Positions 63,095-64,000 of a DNA stretch of 64,000 nt are shown in pieces. Source of the stretch: JBBSJZ01 sp041739875 (GTDB lineage: Bacteria > Planctomycetota > Planctomycetia > Pirellulales > Pirellulaceae); contig JBGSNA010000232.1 of NCBI GenBank assembly GCA_041739875.1, positions 1 to 64,000 of the forward strand, read 5' to 3'. The translations under genes were made by a program, and so were the position numbers. The notes under the pieces were generated by a model. The model did not search any database. It was not told the origin of the DNA and saw only the letters and a list, made by a program, of their open reading frames with translations. Numbering within the stretch: the first letter of the stretch is position 1; the number at the start of each line of letters is the position of its first letter.

Positions 63095-64000
63095 CTACCG
63101 TGACGGCCATTTCCAACCGTATTGGTCCAATAGATTCGCGTTTTGGAGGATCGTTTCGCCGCAGCGTTTCTCCAGTCGAATCGGGACGCAGATCTCGTCG
63201 GCCTCGAGACAGTCGACAAGTGCTTGATTGTGAGTCACGACAATCACTTGGCTTTGCTCGGCAGCCAACGCACACAGACGAGCAAGCGGTGCGATGAGTT
63301 CCGGGTGGAGGCTGTTCTCCGGTTCGTTGAGCACCATTAGCGCCGGTGGGCGTGGAGTCAAGAGTGCCGCTGTGAGCAGGATGAACCGGAGCGTTCCATC
63401 GGATAATTCCGCGGCACTCAACTCGCGGAGCATCCCCGGTTGATTGAGTCGCAACTGCATTCCATGCTGGCTCGAGTCAATGCGGACACTCGAACCAGGG
63501 AATGCGTCGTTGATTGCTCGCGCGAGTGCCGCGTGGTCACCGATTTCTAGAATCGTTTGTATCGCAGCGGCGAGGTCACTTCCGTCGCCACTCATGATGA
63601 GTGTTCGCGTACCAATGGACGCGCGTCGAGCGGGAGCGTCTGCGTCCGTACGGAACGTGTCATAAAACCGCCACGATCGCATGATCTCGCGCATCACAAT
63701 CAACTCCGGCGCCGCGAATGGGTCGGAGTATTCGGCCAGCATGCTGGATTGTGATGCTATAGAGAGTTCGATGTCTTGCCATTTACCTTTTATTCCTCGG
63801 CATCTCAACGACGTTGGATGTCGATCTGCACAGAGTGTTTTTGTATCGATTCCGGTACCACGCCATAAGCACTCTCGCTTCACCTCCGCGTCACCATCAA
63901 AAGCTGAGCCGTAGGGCGTTGGAAGCCCCAGCTCGAGACTGTAGCTGAACGGATCCGCAGAAAATCCCATCCGCAAACTCACCGGCTTCGAGCGAGTTGT
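63095..64000 (-). CDS. AAA family ATPase (ABC/RecF-like), 5' end outside the window
   Basis: The visible C-terminal part of about 300 codons continues past the window end. It has the ABC-type signature LSAAELSDGTLRFILLTAAL, Walker B with switch EPENSLHPELI, and H-loop VIVVTHNQALVD, as in AAA_21 and OLD-like predicted ATPases. The Walker A loop must lie upstream, beyond position 64000; ATG 63982 is probably internal. Such stand-alone ATPases serve in DNA repair, anti-phage or toxin systems, but no partner gene is visible. It converges with the S9 peptidase gene, 30 bases apart. Confidence 0.8.
   Translation of the reverse strand, partial: TTRSKPVSLRMGFSADPFSYSLELGLPTPYGSAFDGDAEVKRECLWRGTGIDTKTLCADRHPTSLRCRGIKGKWQDIELSIASQSSMLAEYSDPFAAPELIVMREIMRSWRFYDTFRTDADAPARRASIGTRTLIMSGDGSDLAAAIQTILEIGDHAALARAINDAFPGSSVRIDSSQHGMQLRLNQPGMLRELSAAELSDGTLRFILLTAALLTPRPPALMVLNEPENSLHPELIAPLARLCALAAEQSQVIVVTHNQALVDCLEADEICVPIRLEKRCGETILQNANLLDQYGWKWPSR

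Noticed and set aside
1..64000. tRNA, rRNA or riboswitch
   Set aside because: Scanning by eye gave no cloverleaf with a GTTCGA-type T-loop and CCA-like end, and no conserved riboswitch core. A covariance-model search would be decisive.

Overview
The window looks like a chromosomal segment of a marine-type planctomycete close to Pirellulaceae/Rhodopirellula. The support is gene content: seven secreted sulfatases in one block, a DUF1559 pseudopilin-like protein, a PVC-type membrane-bound dehydrogenase next to a HEAT-like/cytochrome c protein, many secreted proteins with lipoprotein or Sec signals, and His-rich periplasmic proteins around an RND metal pump. I saw no rRNA, tRNA, CRISPR array or prophage.

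Region 1 (1-7451) holds small membrane and stress proteins: DUF3309-like, CsbD, DUF1328, a CsbD-DUF883 protein, a YqjE/holin-like protein and several one-helix proteins. Most are packed head to tail with ATGA overlaps, recalling the enterobacterial yqjD-yqjE-yqjK operon. An AI-2E-type permease with an unusual C-terminal corrinoid-binding-like module, a second DUF3309 protein and a GH13 branching-type enzyme follow. One small gene (1356-1615) is broken by a nonsense codon and a 5-bp tandem duplication.

Region 2 (7452-15440) is a metal-efflux locus: His-rich exported protein, CusB-like adaptor, CusA/CzcA-like RND permease with an extra ~80-90-residue segment, His-rich lipoprotein and a DUF3147 protein. 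Adaptor and permease are separated by a frameshifted REP-associated tyrosine (Y1) transposase flanked by inverted triple-hairpin repeats.

Region 3 (15868-35406) reads as a stress, low-oxygen and energy-economy island: TerB-like protein, P2-type cation ATPase, two tandem-domain universal stress proteins, small multidrug-export family protein, DUF2934 protein, Na/Pi cotransporter, cardiolipin synthase, phosphoketolase, a FixL-like heme-PAS histidine kinase, a REC-PAS-histidine kinase, an ANTAR response regulator, a BON-domain protein and a sigma-54-dependent response regulator. The combination suggests oxygen or redox control of phosphoketolase, stress and membrane-maintenance genes.

Region 4 (36154-43362) carries a DUF1559 protein, a secreted M1 aminopeptidase with HEAT repeats, an M14 carboxypeptidase-like protein and a membrane protein of unknown function.

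Region 5 (43769-64000) is a forward-strand block of seven sulfatases interrupted by the cytochrome c/PVC dehydrogenase pair, then a conserved hypothetical protein, an enolase-superfamily dehydratase, an S9 dipeptidyl-peptidase-IV-like protease and, on the minus strand, an AAA ATPase cut by the window end. The block fits scavenging of sulfated glycans and associated peptides, but no glycoside hydrolase or sulfatase-activating enzyme lies within it. Functional links between genes are inference from adjacency.
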